Assembly (NCBI GenBank): GCA_023457135.1
Contig: JAEWMO010000125.1
Span: 1 to 16,704 of the forward strand
Source: Methanobacteriota archaeon
GTDB lineage: Archaea > Halobacteriota > Methanomicrobia > Methanomicrobiales > Methanoculleaceae
Direction: 5' to 3'
Length of the DNA stretch: 16,704 bases
The notes below the pieces were generated by a model that saw nothing but the letters and a program-made list of their open reading frames with translations, was not told the origin of the DNA and did no database searches. How positions within the stretch are numbered: the first letter of the stretch is position 1; each line of letters opens with the position of its first letter. Shown here piece after piece: positions 7,917 through 15,587 of the stretch. The translations under genes and the position numbers were made by a program.

Positions 7917-10265
7917 TTAGTCCCGCATGATCCAGGCAGCCACCTCCTTCTCGTGGTCGACATAGCGCTCGCCGCTGACATCGATCACCACCCGCTCGAT
8001 GGTCCCGCCCGTAAAGGCGAAGGGTGCGGCGTAGTCCGGCGACACCGGCGACCCGCTGTCCCGGCCGACGCAGAGGCCGTCGCCGGTGAGGGCGAAGAAT
8101 CCGGGCTGCGTCATGATCCGCCCCTCTCCCACCTTCTGCATGTCTATGTAGAGCGTGAGGGTGCCCGTGGCGCTCCTGGTGTCGGGATCGGCACCGTCTT
8201 TTGCGAACTCCGCGGTGAAGACGTGCCGGCCGGCGGGGACGGCGCTGCTTGATGAGATCTTCTGGATCGCATCCCCGAGCCAGTTGTAGACGTAGTGCAG
8301 CCGCCCGTCTGCGATGTAGAGGCTATGGCCGCCCCCGATACCGCCGTGGGCGAAGAGCACGCCCTGCGCCTCCGGCCCGTCGATGACGGCGCCGGCCGCG
8401 ATTGCATACGACCGCCCCCGGATATTGACCGCCACCGACTCGGGGACCTCGGCAGTCCCCGGGTAGTAAACGTAGCGGGTTCTCGGGCCGGCGGGCTGGG
8501 GACGCGGCGTCGAGATGAGTTCCAGCGCGCTGCGGTCGTCGAGCGGCATGCCGTTGTAGACCCCCGCGTAGTAGAACCAGAGCCCCTTGAGGAGCTCAAG
8601 CACGTCTCGCTTCTCGTCGGCAAGGTTCTGCATCTGGGCCCGGTCCTCCTCCAGGTTGTAGAGCTCCCAGGCGTCGTGTTCGTAGCTGCCCCAGCCCGAG
8701 AGGGGCGGGTGGACGGTGTTTGCGAGCCACCCCTGGTGGTAGATCGCCCGCTGGCCGAGCATCGCGTAAAACTGGGTCTCCCTTCCCGGCGCATCGGGGT
8801 TCTCAAAGCTGGCCCTGAAACTCTCCCCCTCGATCGGGCTCTGGGTGTAGCCCTTCAGCACCTTCGGCGGCTCGATCCCCAGCAGGTCGTAGAGCGTCGG
8901 GACGATGTCCACGGCGTGGACGTACTGGTGGCGCAGTTCCCCGCGGGCGCTGATGCCGCGAGGCCACGCCACCAGGCACATGTCCGCAACGCCGCCCTCG
9001 TACCCGGCAAACCGCTTCCAGTAGGGGAACGGGGTGTCGAACGCCCACGCCCAGCCCGTGCAGTAATGGTTGTACGCCCCGGGCCCGCCGAGCCCGTCGA
9101 TGTGCGGCAGGTTCGCCTCGACCGTGTCGGGGACGTTGTTGAAGAACTTGTTCTCGTTGAAGGAGCCGCTGGGACCGCCCTCGGCGCTCGCGCCGTTGTC
9201 GGAGACGACGACGATGATGGTGTTCTCAAGCTGCCCGGACTCCTCGAGGTAGTCGAGGAGCCGCCCAACCTGGGCGTCGGTGTAGGTGACAAAGCCGGCG
9301 TAGACCTCGGCCATGCGGACAAAGAGCCTCTTTTCGTCTTCGGAGAGCGAGTCCCAGGGCGGCACGAAGTCGAGAGCCGGCCACGGCTGGCCGTCCGGTC
9401 CGGTCGTCGCCGGCTCGCCGTGGGGGTTGATGGGCGAGAGCCGGGTGTTCTCCGGGAGCAGCCCCATCTTCTTCTGGTTCTCGAGGATCTGCTCCCGGAT
9501 CTTCTCGTAGCCCATATCGAACCGGCCCTTGTAGCGGTCGGCCCACTCCTTGAAGACGTGGTGCGGGGCATGGGCGCAGCCGGGGCAGAAGTACATGAAC
9601 CAGGGCTTCTCGGGGGCGATAGTCTTGGAGTCGCGGACGAACTCGATCGCCTTATCAGCGATATCCCTGGAGAAGTGGTAGCCCTCGTCGGGGCGGTAGG
9701 GCTGGTCCATCGGGTGGTTGTCGTAGACGATATCGGGGTACCACTGGTTGGTCTCCCCGCCGAGGAACCCGTAGTAGCGCTCGAACCCTCGCCCGAGCGG
9801 CCAGCGCCCCTTCCACGAGGACATATCGGTCTCCTCGCCCGGCGTCAGGTGCCACTTGCCGATGGCGTAGGTGTTGTAGCCCCGCTCGTTCAACACCTCC
9901 GATATGAACCCGTTCTCGAACGGGATGCGGGCGGACAGCCCTGGAAACCCGGCGGAGGCCTCGGTGATGCAGGCCATGTTGTTGCTGGTCGCGTTGCGCC
10001 CGGTGAGCAGGCTCGACCGGGTGGGCGAACAGAGCGCCGTGGTGTGGAAGTTGCTGTAGCGTATGCCCATATCGGCGATGTGCTGCATTGTGGGCGTCTC
10101 GATGGGGCCGCCGAATACGTCCATGGCCCCGTAGCCGACGTCGTCCCAGACGATCATCAGGACGTTGGGTGCATCCGCCGGCGCCTGCGGCTGCAGGTAG
10201 GGTTCCCAGTCTGGCACCGAATCCCGGATATCGAGATTGACCGTGCCCTTCCAGCTCTTGGACAT
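7917..10265 (-). CDS. Cys-type sulfatase 2, long arylsulfatase family (782 aa)
   Basis: This is a paralogue of sulfatase 1: the same length, alignable almost end to end, and the same opening pattern (WKG-VN-D-RDSVPDW). Cys79 of CSPTR is again the formylglycine precursor, with Asp41-Asp42, a GKWH lysine/histidine pair, HAPHH, SDNGAS and a lysine-containing TPF-WKR segment. The C-terminal third again carries a beta-sandwich-like domain (VAVNIRGRSYAI, GHSLYIADGRLHYVYN). No signal peptide is present. ATG 10265 is preceded by GGAGAG. It lies opposite in orientation to the sulfatase 1-transporter pair and so has its own promoter. Differences cluster around residues 105-160 and in the C-terminal domain, which may reflect different substrates. 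It would depend on the maturase at 3154-4395. Confidence 0.92.
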   Translation of the reverse strand: MSKSWKGTVNLDIRDSVPDWEPYLQPQAPADAPNVLMIVWDDVGYGAMDVFGGPIETPTMQHIADMGIRYSNFHTTALCSPTRSSLLTGRNATSNNMACITEASAGFPGLSARIPFENGFISEVLNERGYNTYAIGKWHLTPGEETDMSSWKGRWPLGRGFERYYGFLGGETNQWYPDIVYDNHPMDQPYRPDEGYHFSRDIADKAIEFVRDSKTIAPEKPWFMYFCPGCAHAPHHVFKEWADRYKGRFDMGYEKIREQILENQKKMGLLPENTRLSPINPHGEPATTGPDGQPWPALDFVPPWDSLSEDEKRLFVRMAEVYAGFVTYTDAQVGRLLDYLEESGQLENTIIVVVSDNGASAEGGPSGSFNENKFFNNVPDTVEANLPHIDGLGGPGAYNHYCTGWAWAFDTPFPYWKRFAGYEGGVADMCLVAWPRGISARGELRHQYVHAVDIVPTLYDLLGIEPPKVLKGYTQSPIEGESFRASFENPDAPGRETQFYAMLGQRAIYHQGWLANTVHPPLSGWGSYEHDAWELYNLEEDRAQMQNLADEKRDVLELLKGLWFYYAGVYNGMPLDDRSALELISTPRPQPAGPRTRYVYYPGTAEVPESVAVNIRGRSYAIAAGAVIDGPEAQGVLFAHGGIGGGHSLYIADGRLHYVYNWLGDAIQKISSSSAVPAGRHVFTAEFAKDGADPDTRSATGTLTLYIDMQKVGEGRIMTQPGFFALTGDGLCVGRDSGSPVSPDYAAPFAFTGGTIERVVIDVSGERYVDHEKEVAAWIMRD

Positions 10266-10307
10266 CTTGCACTCTCCATGCTGTGGGGGGCGTGTCAGGT
10301 GCCGTCA

Positions 10308-10325
10308 CGGATTAATCACTTTCGC
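10308..10325 (-). promoter_or_regulatory. Possible BRE/TATA element of sulfatase 2
   Basis: On the minus strand GCGAAAGTGATTAATCCG resembles a purine-rich BRE followed by a weak TATA box, about 45 bases ahead of the sulfatase 2 ATG. The match is modest. Confidence 0.3.
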
Positions 10326-10496
10326 TGCCCGGATCCGGGGGTCGCGACCGGGCCGGCAGCGCTCCGATAACCGGACGGCTCCTGCCCATCCCGGCGGGAT
10401 CCGCCATCCCGGCACGCGGAGCCGCAGGCCTGCACTGCTCCGTAACCATAATGTACGGGTACTGTGATCAGCGACGGCAGCAAGTGTGTGATAACC

Positions 10497-11033
10497 ATGA
10501 TGCGAAGGAGAGCGGAAGGCGGTCTGGCGGGGCGCGAAGAGGCAGGCGGGGCGCACCGCTATAAGATGCGCGAGAACCTCGTCTCCATCGGGGACGACTA
10601 CTGGATCGAGGATCATGCCGGCGAGCGGGCGTTCAAGGTGGACGGGAAAGCCCTCCGGGCGCGGAACACCCTGGTGATCCAGAGCAAGGAAGGGCAGGAC
10701 CTTTACAAGATCCAGGAGCGGATGCTCCGGGTCAAGGATACGATGGAGATCGAGAAGGGCGGCGGCGGCACGGCGGCGACGATCAAGAAGGCGATGATCG
10801 CGCCGCTCCGGGACCGGTGGACGGTCAGCATCCCGGGGCAGGGCGACTGGGAGATCCAGGGGAACATCCTCGACCACGAGTACCATATCGGGGCCGGGCG
10901 GCGGGAGCGGGTTGCCGAGGTCTCGAAGAAGTGGTTCCGGGTCCGGGACACCTACGGTGTGGAGGTGGAGTCGGGCCACGACGACGCGCTCGTCCTCGCC
11001 GTGACGGCGGCGATCGACCAGATGGCGCGGTGA
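10497..11033 (+). CDS. LURP-one-related (tubby C-terminal-like) protein
   Basis: The protein has about 178 residues and shows the repeated short beta-strands of the LURP-one-related family (related to YxjI and tubby-like/scramblase folds). Diagnostic stretches are YKMRENLVSIGDDYWIED, AFKVDGKALRARNTLVI, YKIQERMLRVKDTMEIE, then a WEIQGNILDHEY strand and a closing VRDTYGVEV with an acidic end (DDALVLAVTAAID). Members are thought to be phospholipid-binding or scaffold beta-barrels; no enzymatic role is known. The start is uncertain. Tandem ATGs at 10497 and 10500 are used here, GTG 10464 would add 11 residues, and ATG 10566 (MRENL) would give the family's more usual N-terminus. No strong ribosome binding site decides. 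It is transcribed away from sulfatase 2. Confidence 0.75.
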   Translation: MMRRRAEGGLAGREEAGGAHRYKMRENLVSIGDDYWIEDHAGERAFKVDGKALRARNTLVIQSKEGQDLYKIQERMLRVKDTMEIEKGGGGTAATIKKAMIAPLRDRWTVSIPGQGDWEIQGNILDHEYHIGAGRRERVAEVSKKWFRVRDTYGVEVESGHDDALVLAVTAAIDQMAR

Positions 11034-11048
11034 TGCGGCCGGTGCCCG

Positions 11049-11102
11049 CCTGCACCGTCTCCGGCCGTGCGGGGACGGAAGTCCCCTATGGGATGGTGCA
11101 GG
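11049..11102 (+). repeat. Nested inverted repeat after the LURP-one gene
   Basis: CCTGCACC (11049-11056) pairs perfectly with GGTGCAGG (11095-11102). Inside it, GGGGA (11071-11075) pairs with TCCCC (11082-11086). The outer arm abuts a TATA-like box. It may be a terminator of the upstream gene or a fold around the promoter; the function is unknown. Confidence 0.4.
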
Positions 11103-11111
11103 TTTAAATAC
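11102..11111 (+). promoter_or_regulatory. Probable TATA box of the sugar porter
   Basis: GTTTAAATAC is the only AT-rich island between the LURP-one gene and the transporter. Starting about 25 bases downstream, the message would carry a leader of roughly 180 bases. Confidence 0.4.
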
Positions 11112-11123
11112 CCGGGTTGCAAC

Positions 11124-11210
11124 TGGGTGCGATGCGATCTCCGGCAGTCTCCGGTGACGGAGCACCCCTGTTATTTCACAAAACCCTGCCTCTCCCGGGG
11201 GCGGGGTTCG
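11124..11210 (+). promoter_or_regulatory. Foldable 5' leader of the sugar porter
   Basis: GGGTGC and GCACCC enclose a CTCCG-GTGA-CGGAG hairpin, and a second helix can form between AACCC and GGGGTT further along. No riboswitch family is recognised. The short reading frame at 11117-11326 has no ribosome site or coding character and was not called. Confidence 0.3.
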
Positions 11211-11315
11211 TCCTCATCCCTATCCGCGGCCCGATGCTGAACTCCTCTCGTCCCGGCCCCCCGTATGAGGCTCAGGCGAGACCCCGTATGACCCGCAACC
11301 AGGTGGAGGGCACTT

Positions 11316-12698
11316 ATGGCGCCTGACTCCGAGAGGATCACCGGTATCGTCCTCGTTGTCGCTGCAATTGCCGCCGTCGCCGGGATCCTCTTCGGGTTCG
11401 ATACCGGCGTCATCTCCGGGGCGATCCTCTTCATCAACGAGGAGTTCAACCTGACCAGCGTCACGACCGAGGTGGCGGTGAGCGCCGTGCTGATGGGCGC
11501 GATCATCGGTGCGCTCTTCGGGGGGCCTCTCTCGGACCGGGTGGGGCGCCGCAGTTCCATCCTGGCGGCATCGCTGATCTTCATCGCGGGCACGTTCGTG
11601 GTCGTTCTCTCCCCGGTCTTTGCCATATTCATCATCGGCAGGATCCTGATCGGGATCGCCATCGGCGTCGCATCGTTCGTCGCTCCCCTCTACATCTCCG
11701 AGATTGCGCCGGAACATATCCGGGGCGCTCTCGTCTCGCTCAACCAGCTCCTGATAACGATCGGCATCCTGCTCGCCTACGGCGTGAACTACTACTTTGC
11801 GGCGGCCGGCGACTGGCGGGCGATGTTCCTCGCGGGCGTGATCCCGGGCACGGTCCTCCTGGTCGGGATGTTCCTGATGCCCCGGAGCCCCCGGTGGCTG
11901 GTCTTCATGAACCGCTCCGCCGACGCCGCAGCCGTCCTCAAAAAGATCCGCGGCACCGCCGACGTCTCGGACGAGCTCGGTGAGATCGAGAGGAGCGTGC
12001 GCACGGAAGGGGCGGGGACGTGGTCGGACCTGGTCGCGCCCGGGGTCAGGCTCCCGCTCCTCCTGGGGGTGGGCCTCGCGATCCTCCAGCAGGCGACCGG
12101 GATCAACACCGTCATCTACTACGCCCCGACCATCTTCCAGTTCGCCGGCCTCGCGGAGGCGACCGCCTCGATAGCCGCGACGGTCGGGATCGGCGTCGTG
12201 AACGTCCTGGTGACCCTCATCGCCATCTGGCTCGTCGACCGGGCGGGGCGCCGGCCGCTCCTCCTCTGGAGCCTTGCCGGGATGGGCATCGCCATGCTGA
12301 TCCTCGGTGTCGGGTTTGCCCTCGAGAACAGCGGCGCCGGCGTGGCGGCGGTCTCGCTCGGACAGATCACCGCGGCAAGCCTCATCCTCTACGTCGCCGC
12401 CTTTGCGCTGGGCCTCGGCCCGATCTTCTGGCTGCTCATCGCCGAGATCTATCCGCTCAGCGTGCGGGGACTGGCCATGAGCCTTGCCACGGTCACGAAC
12501 TGGGCCGCGAACTTCATCATCGCAGCGACGTTCCTCTCGCTCGTGGACCTCATCGGCGAGTCGGGGGTCTTCCTCCTCTACGCCGTGGTTGCCCTGTTCG
12601 CGTGGCTCTTCGTCTTCAAACTCGTGCCGGAGACGAAAGGGCTGTCCCTGGAGCAGATCGAGGCCTACTTCCGGTCCCGCGGGCGCCCGGGCGGGTGA
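11316..12698 (+). CDS. Sugar porter family MFS transporter
   Basis: This 460-residue, 12-helix transporter carries the classical sugar-porter signatures: GFDTGVISGAILFI in helix 1, DRVGRR after helix 2, PRSPRWL after helix 6, QQATGINTVIYYAP in helix 7, DRAGRRPLL after helix 8, and PETKG after helix 12. These place it near the xylose/galactose:proton symporters (XylE, GalP). The helix 7 QQ-GIN residues that contact sugar in that family are present. It should bring in a sugar or polyol by proton symport; the exact substrate cannot be read from sequence. The ATG follows AGGTGGAGG with good spacing. A sugar importer is unusual for a CO2/formate-using methanogen and may serve a compatible solute or cell-wall precursor. 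The channel gene starts 77 bases downstream on the same strand. Confidence 0.9.
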   Translation: MAPDSERITGIVLVVAAIAAVAGILFGFDTGVISGAILFINEEFNLTSVTTEVAVSAVLMGAIIGALFGGPLSDRVGRRSSILAASLIFIAGTFVVVLSPVFAIFIIGRILIGIAIGVASFVAPLYISEIAPEHIRGALVSLNQLLITIGILLAYGVNYYFAAAGDWRAMFLAGVIPGTVLLVGMFLMPRSPRWLVFMNRSADAAAVLKKIRGTADVSDELGEIERSVRTEGAGTWSDLVAPGVRLPLLLGVGLAILQQATGINTVIYYAPTIFQFAGLAEATASIAATVGIGVVNVLVTLIAIWLVDRAGRRPLLLWSLAGMGIAMLILGVGFALENSGAGVAAVSLGQITAASLILYVAAFALGLGPIFWLLIAEIYPLSVRGLAMSLATVTNWAANFIIAATFLSLVDLIGESGVFLLYAVVALFAWLFVFKLVPETKGLSLEQIEAYFRSRGRPGG

Positions 12699-12775
12699 CG
12701 GGAGGGCCGGGGCCGGCCGGGGCGAGGGCGTATGTTCACCGATGCGTGGATTGGACTGCGGATGGAGTGGATCGA

Positions 12776-13534
12776 ATGAGTGCCGGGACCGGTTGGCCGG
12801 TGGGGGGACCGGGAGACCGGAGCGATCGAGCCCATACAGTATGGAGGGTGCTCTTTCTCGCTCTCCTTCTCGCGGCACTGGCCGGCACGGCAGCCGCCCA
12901 GGACGATGCCGCAGTCCAGGAGCTTGCCGGGCGTATCGAGCCCGGCCAGGCAATCGTCTACGACCTCGACCTGCAGGCGGGCCGGACCCTGTACGCCTAT
13001 GCGGAGGGGACCTCCGGAGACCTGGACCCGTTCCTCGCCGTCGCCAGCCCGGACCTCAACGCGAGCCGGGTGCATACCGGGTTTGCAACCGACGTGAACC
13101 GCTCCCTGGCAGCGGGGCAGGACCCTCTTCTGGTGATCCCGGAGATCGCCGGCAGGTACTTCCTCGCCTGGAACGACGATACGAACGGCACGTATGATTC
13201 CGCCCTGCAGTACCGCGTTCCCGCCGACGGCGACTATCTCCTGATCGTCATCGGTTCTCCGGCAAAACGCGAGCAGACCTTCGGGGACTACCGCCTCCTG
13301 GTCGGGATCGATGCGCCGCAGGTGCTGACCGGCCGGGCCGGGCCGACCGGAGCCGCCGTCGCGGTCCTGAATACCTCCGCTTCGAGGATGCGCGTCGGTG
13401 TCCGGGAGGTGACGGGGAACCTCTCCGCCAATAGATCGTCGACCTTCTACCTTTGCGAGGCTCGGCGGCGGCACGCGCGGGAGGGCTCCCTCCGCAAGGG
13501 AGAGGTGAACACGGCGCCCCTTCTTCACTTTCAC
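12776..13534 (+). pseudogene. pLGIC gene, 5' part: signal peptide, PPC-like domain, start of the ligand-binding domain
   Basis: This is the N-terminal 253 codons of a channel gene split by the TnpB element. ATG 12776 lies behind GGAG. After about 20 polar residues comes a hydrophobic segment ending in a TAAAQ-like cleavage site near residue 42, so the rest is extracellular. Residues about 45-200 resemble the PPC (bacterial pre-peptidase C-terminal) beta-sandwich: an IEPGQAIVYDLDLQAGRTLYAYAEG opening, a DLDPFLAV strand, and a VPADGDYLLIVIG strand. The end, up to NTAPLLHFH, should belong to the ligand-binding domain (loop A). In the present state translation would run into the element and stop at 13637-13639 after about 287 codons, giving no membrane domain. 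The gene lies 77 bases after the sugar porter. Confidence 0.75.
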
Positions 13535-13558
13535 GCCGCACGGCTCTTTTTTATGCCG
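13535..13558 (+). repeat. Left end of the element, hairpin region
   Basis: GCCGCACGGC forms a minimal stem. CGGC (13541-13544) can alternatively pair with GCCG (13554-13557) across a T-rich loop. Subterminal hairpins like these are what Y1 transposases recognise. The T-rich loop could also serve as the tnpB promoter, since the ATG is only about 30 bases further on. Confidence 0.5.
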
Positions 13559-13584
13559 AAAGAGGACTACTATGACTCTATCGT

Positions 13585-14760
13585 ATGCTGCGGCGGTACC
13601 AGTACCGGTTATACCCCACGAAGAATCAGGAGATCCTGATCGCCAGGCACCTCGGGTGCTGCCGGTATGTGTATAACTGGGCGCTCGACCTCAAGAACCA
13701 GACCTACCGCGACGACGGCACCAGCCTGTCGAGGTACGACCTCATGAACCGGCTTCCGACACTCAAAGAGAAGTTGCCATGGCTGAAAGAGGTCAACGCC
13801 CAGTCGCTGCAGCAATCGATCCACCACCTTTCTCGTGCATTCACGAACTTCTTCGAGGGTCGCGCTGAAGAGCCGACCTTCAAGAAGAAGCACGACCCGG
13901 AACAGACGTTCACGGTACCGCAGTCATATATCGTGGACTTCCAGCGCGGGACAGTGAAACTCCCGAAGATCGGCGCGATCAAGGTCAAGTACCACCGAAC
14001 CTTCGTGGGCACGACGAAGTCCGCAACAGTCATCCGCAGATCGACCGGGCGGTACTTCATCAGCATCGTGGTCGAGGACGGCCGGAAGCCCCTGAAACCT
14101 GCCGATCCGATCCCGGATCAGACGGTCGGGATCGACATGGGGCTGAAGCACTATGCTGTCCTCTCGACCGGGGTGAAGGTGGCGAACCCGAAGTATCTCA
14201 GGAACGCCCAGACCCGGTTGGCCGTGCTCCAGCGCAGGCTCGACCGCAAGAAGAAGGGGTCCAGGAACCGGAACAAGGCCCGGCTCAAGGTTGCCCGGTG
14301 TCACCAGAAGATCGCCGATCAGCGGCGGGATTTCCAGCACCAACTCTCTTCTCGACTGGTCCGCGAAAACCAAGCACTGGCAGTAGAATCCCTGAACGTG
14401 GACGGCATGGTGAAAAACCATTCTCTGGCCCGGGCAATCGGCGATGTCGGGTGGGGGACGTTCCTCGGGATGCTGGCGTACAAGTGTCAGGAAGCCGGGA
14501 AGACTCTGCTGAAGATCGGGGTCTTCGCGCCGTCCTCGAAGACCTGTTCGATCTGTGGATACAAGAACCAGAATCTGACGCTGAAGGATCGGGAGTGGAC
14601 GTGCCCGGACTGCGGGGCGCGCCACGACCGGGACCTGAACGCTGCGATCAATATCAAGAAATTCGCACTTGCAGGCGCGGAACGCGCCGAAGAGCCTGTG
14701 GACTCGCTCCCGACGGGGAGGAGGATGAAGCAGGAAGCCCCCTGCACAAGCTGGGGGTAG
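13585..14760 (+). CDS. tnpB: TnpB RNA-guided nuclease, IS200/IS605 type
   Basis: TnpB (391 residues) is the RNA-guided DNA nuclease of IS200/IS605-type elements and the ancestor of Cas12. The N-terminal helix-turn-helix-like part opens with YQYRLYPTKNQE. The RuvC-like core is complete: Asp184 (VGIDMG), Glu268 (AVESLNVDGM) and Asp350 (DRDLNAAINI). The zinc finger inserted before the last Asp has Cys321, Cys324, Cys340 and Cys343. The frame has no internal stop and runs to the element's right end, where the last codons overlap the guide RNA scaffold. ATG 13585 gives the usual N-terminus; the ribosome site is weak. The protein looks functional. The family cuts DNA next to a short motif equal to the insertion target, here presumably TTCAC. 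Confidence 0.92.
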   Translation: MLRRYQYRLYPTKNQEILIARHLGCCRYVYNWALDLKNQTYRDDGTSLSRYDLMNRLPTLKEKLPWLKEVNAQSLQQSIHHLSRAFTNFFEGRAEEPTFKKKHDPEQTFTVPQSYIVDFQRGTVKLPKIGAIKVKYHRTFVGTTKSATVIRRSTGRYFISIVVEDGRKPLKPADPIPDQTVGIDMGLKHYAVLSTGVKVANPKYLRNAQTRLAVLQRRLDRKKKGSRNRNKARLKVARCHQKIADQRRDFQHQLSSRLVRENQALAVESLNVDGMVKNHSLARAIGDVGWGTFLGMLAYKCQEAGKTLLKIGVFAPSSKTCSICGYKNQNLTLKDREWTCPDCGARHDRDLNAAINIKKFALAGAERAEEPVDSLPTGRRMKQEAPCTSWG

Positions 14761-14785
14761 TTCACAACCAGCAGGCGCAGCGCTG
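14670..14785 (+). ncRNA. Probable TnpB guide RNA (reRNA/omegaRNA) at the right end
   Basis: Known TnpB guide RNAs overlap the 3' end of tnpB and extend about 16-20 bases past the right end. Here three hairpins line up: GGCGCG/CGCGCC (14674-14688), CTCCC/GGGAG (14707-14720) and CCCCC/GGGGG (14738-14757), followed by TAGTTCAC. The guide would begin at 14766 with AACCAGCAGGCGCAGC, taken from the channel gene. The 5' limit is a guess. Confidence 0.5.
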
Positions 14786-15464
14786 GACGCAGAACCAGAT
14801 CATCGTGGTACAGCAGAACGGCACCGCCACCTACTTCGAGCACTTCTGGACGACCCTGCAGGCGCCGGACTTCAACTTCAGGGCATACCCGTTCGACACC
14901 CAGGACTTCTTCATCCGCATCGACTCGCTCTACCCCGAAGAGCTGTACGTCTACGAACCCTGGCCGGAGAAGACCGCCATAGGCCCCCAGCTCGGGGAGG
15001 AGGAGTGGTACATCACCTCGAGCGACACCGGCATCAGCACGGTCGAGATCACGACCCTGAACTCCCGCTACTCCTTCCACTTCGAGGCGGCCCGTCACCT
15101 GACCTACTACATCCTCCGTATCCTGGTACCGATCCTGATCATCATCCTGTTGACCTACGTCACGTTCCTCCTCAAAGACTACGGGAAACGGGCCGATATC
15201 GCGAGCGCGAACCTCCTCCTCTTCATCGCGTTCAACTTCACCATCGCCGGCGACCTGCCGCATCTTGGCTACCTCACGTTCCTCGATGCCGTCCTGGTCG
15301 CCACCTTCGTGATCACCGGCGCCACGGTCGCCTACAACCTCTACCTGAGGTGGCTGGCGACGGAGAGGCAGAAGGAGATTGCGGAGGGCATCGACCGGGT
15401 GATGGTCTGGCTCTACCCGGCCGCATACATCGCCGCGCTCGTTCTTGCCTCAGTGCTGTTATGA
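14766..15464 (+). pseudogene. pLGIC gene, 3' part: ligand-binding domain and four-helix channel
   Basis: These are the 232 C-terminal residues of a pentameric ligand-gated ion channel, cut from their start by the TnpB element. The ligand-binding part contains NGTATYFEHF and the FRAYPFDTQ strand and Pro-loop, comparable to the YPFDSQ loop of bacterial GLIC; the two cysteines of animal Cys-loop receptors are absent, as in other prokaryotic members. The membrane part has M1 (residues about 111-136, with the conserved M1 proline at 122), M2 (about 143-162, pore lining), M3 (about 168-194) and M4 (about 211-232). A KDYGKR loop joins M1 and M2. The frame is intact but has no start signal of its own, so as it stands it should not be made. 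Rejoined to the 5' part, it gives a 485-residue protein. Confidence 0.85.
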
Positions 15465-15558
15465 GTTGAGCGGTACCCCGGACCTTTTCCCCTGCCCCGA
15501 CTGTATGGTGCGATCCCGGGCGGATAGAGGAGAGCACTGAAGAGATGCTTCTGTGAGG

Positions 15559-15574
15559 ATCTGGAGATGCCAGA
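15559..15574 (+). terminator. Hairpin after the channel gene
   Basis: ATCTGG-AGATG-CCAGAT forms a perfect six-pair hairpin followed by TTTCTATT. It could end transcription of the channel gene, or act as an operator because the TATA box of the next gene begins 14 bases later. Confidence 0.4.
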
Positions 15575-15587
15575 TTTCTATTCACAT

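Larger units (their letters stand above)
13535..14765 (+). mobile_element. TnpB-only IS200/IS605-type (IS1341-like) element
   Basis: The 1231-bp element holds only tnpB. The left end begins just after TTCAC (13530-13534) with a small GCCG-CA-CGGC hairpin and a CGGC/GCCG fold around a T-rich loop. The right end carries three hairpins and finishes in GGGGGTAGTTCAC, the usual end of this element type. There are no terminal inverted repeats or target duplication, as expected for HUH-transposase-mobilised elements. The boundaries are supported independently: removing exactly these bases rejoins the channel gene in frame. A second TTCAC at 13524-13528, six bases further left, is an equally in-frame alternative. 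No tnpA is present, so movement would require a transposase supplied in trans. Confidence 0.85.

Noticed and set aside
8295..10370. A 691-codon plus-strand frame antisense to sulfatase 2
   Set aside because: It is a shadow of the sulfatase coding strand; it has repeated Val/Arg/Gly-rich composition, no ribosome site and no family signature.
11220..12953. A 577-codon minus-strand frame antisense to the sugar porter
   Set aside because: Its sequence is extremely charged (Asp/Arg/Glu/Gly), the typical mirror image of a hydrophobic transporter gene.
13475..13505. A CTCCCT/AGGGAG hairpin upstream of the TTCAC, considered as the left end of the element
   Set aside because: Placing the boundary there would remove the NTAPLLHFH segment that fits loop A of the channel, and no insertion-target motif lies beside it.
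14298..14765. An open plus-strand frame within tnpB continuous with the 3' half of the channel gene
   Set aside because: It is only the out-of-frame reading of tnpB that happens to lack stops. The channel similarity begins at 14766, so this is not a native N-terminus.
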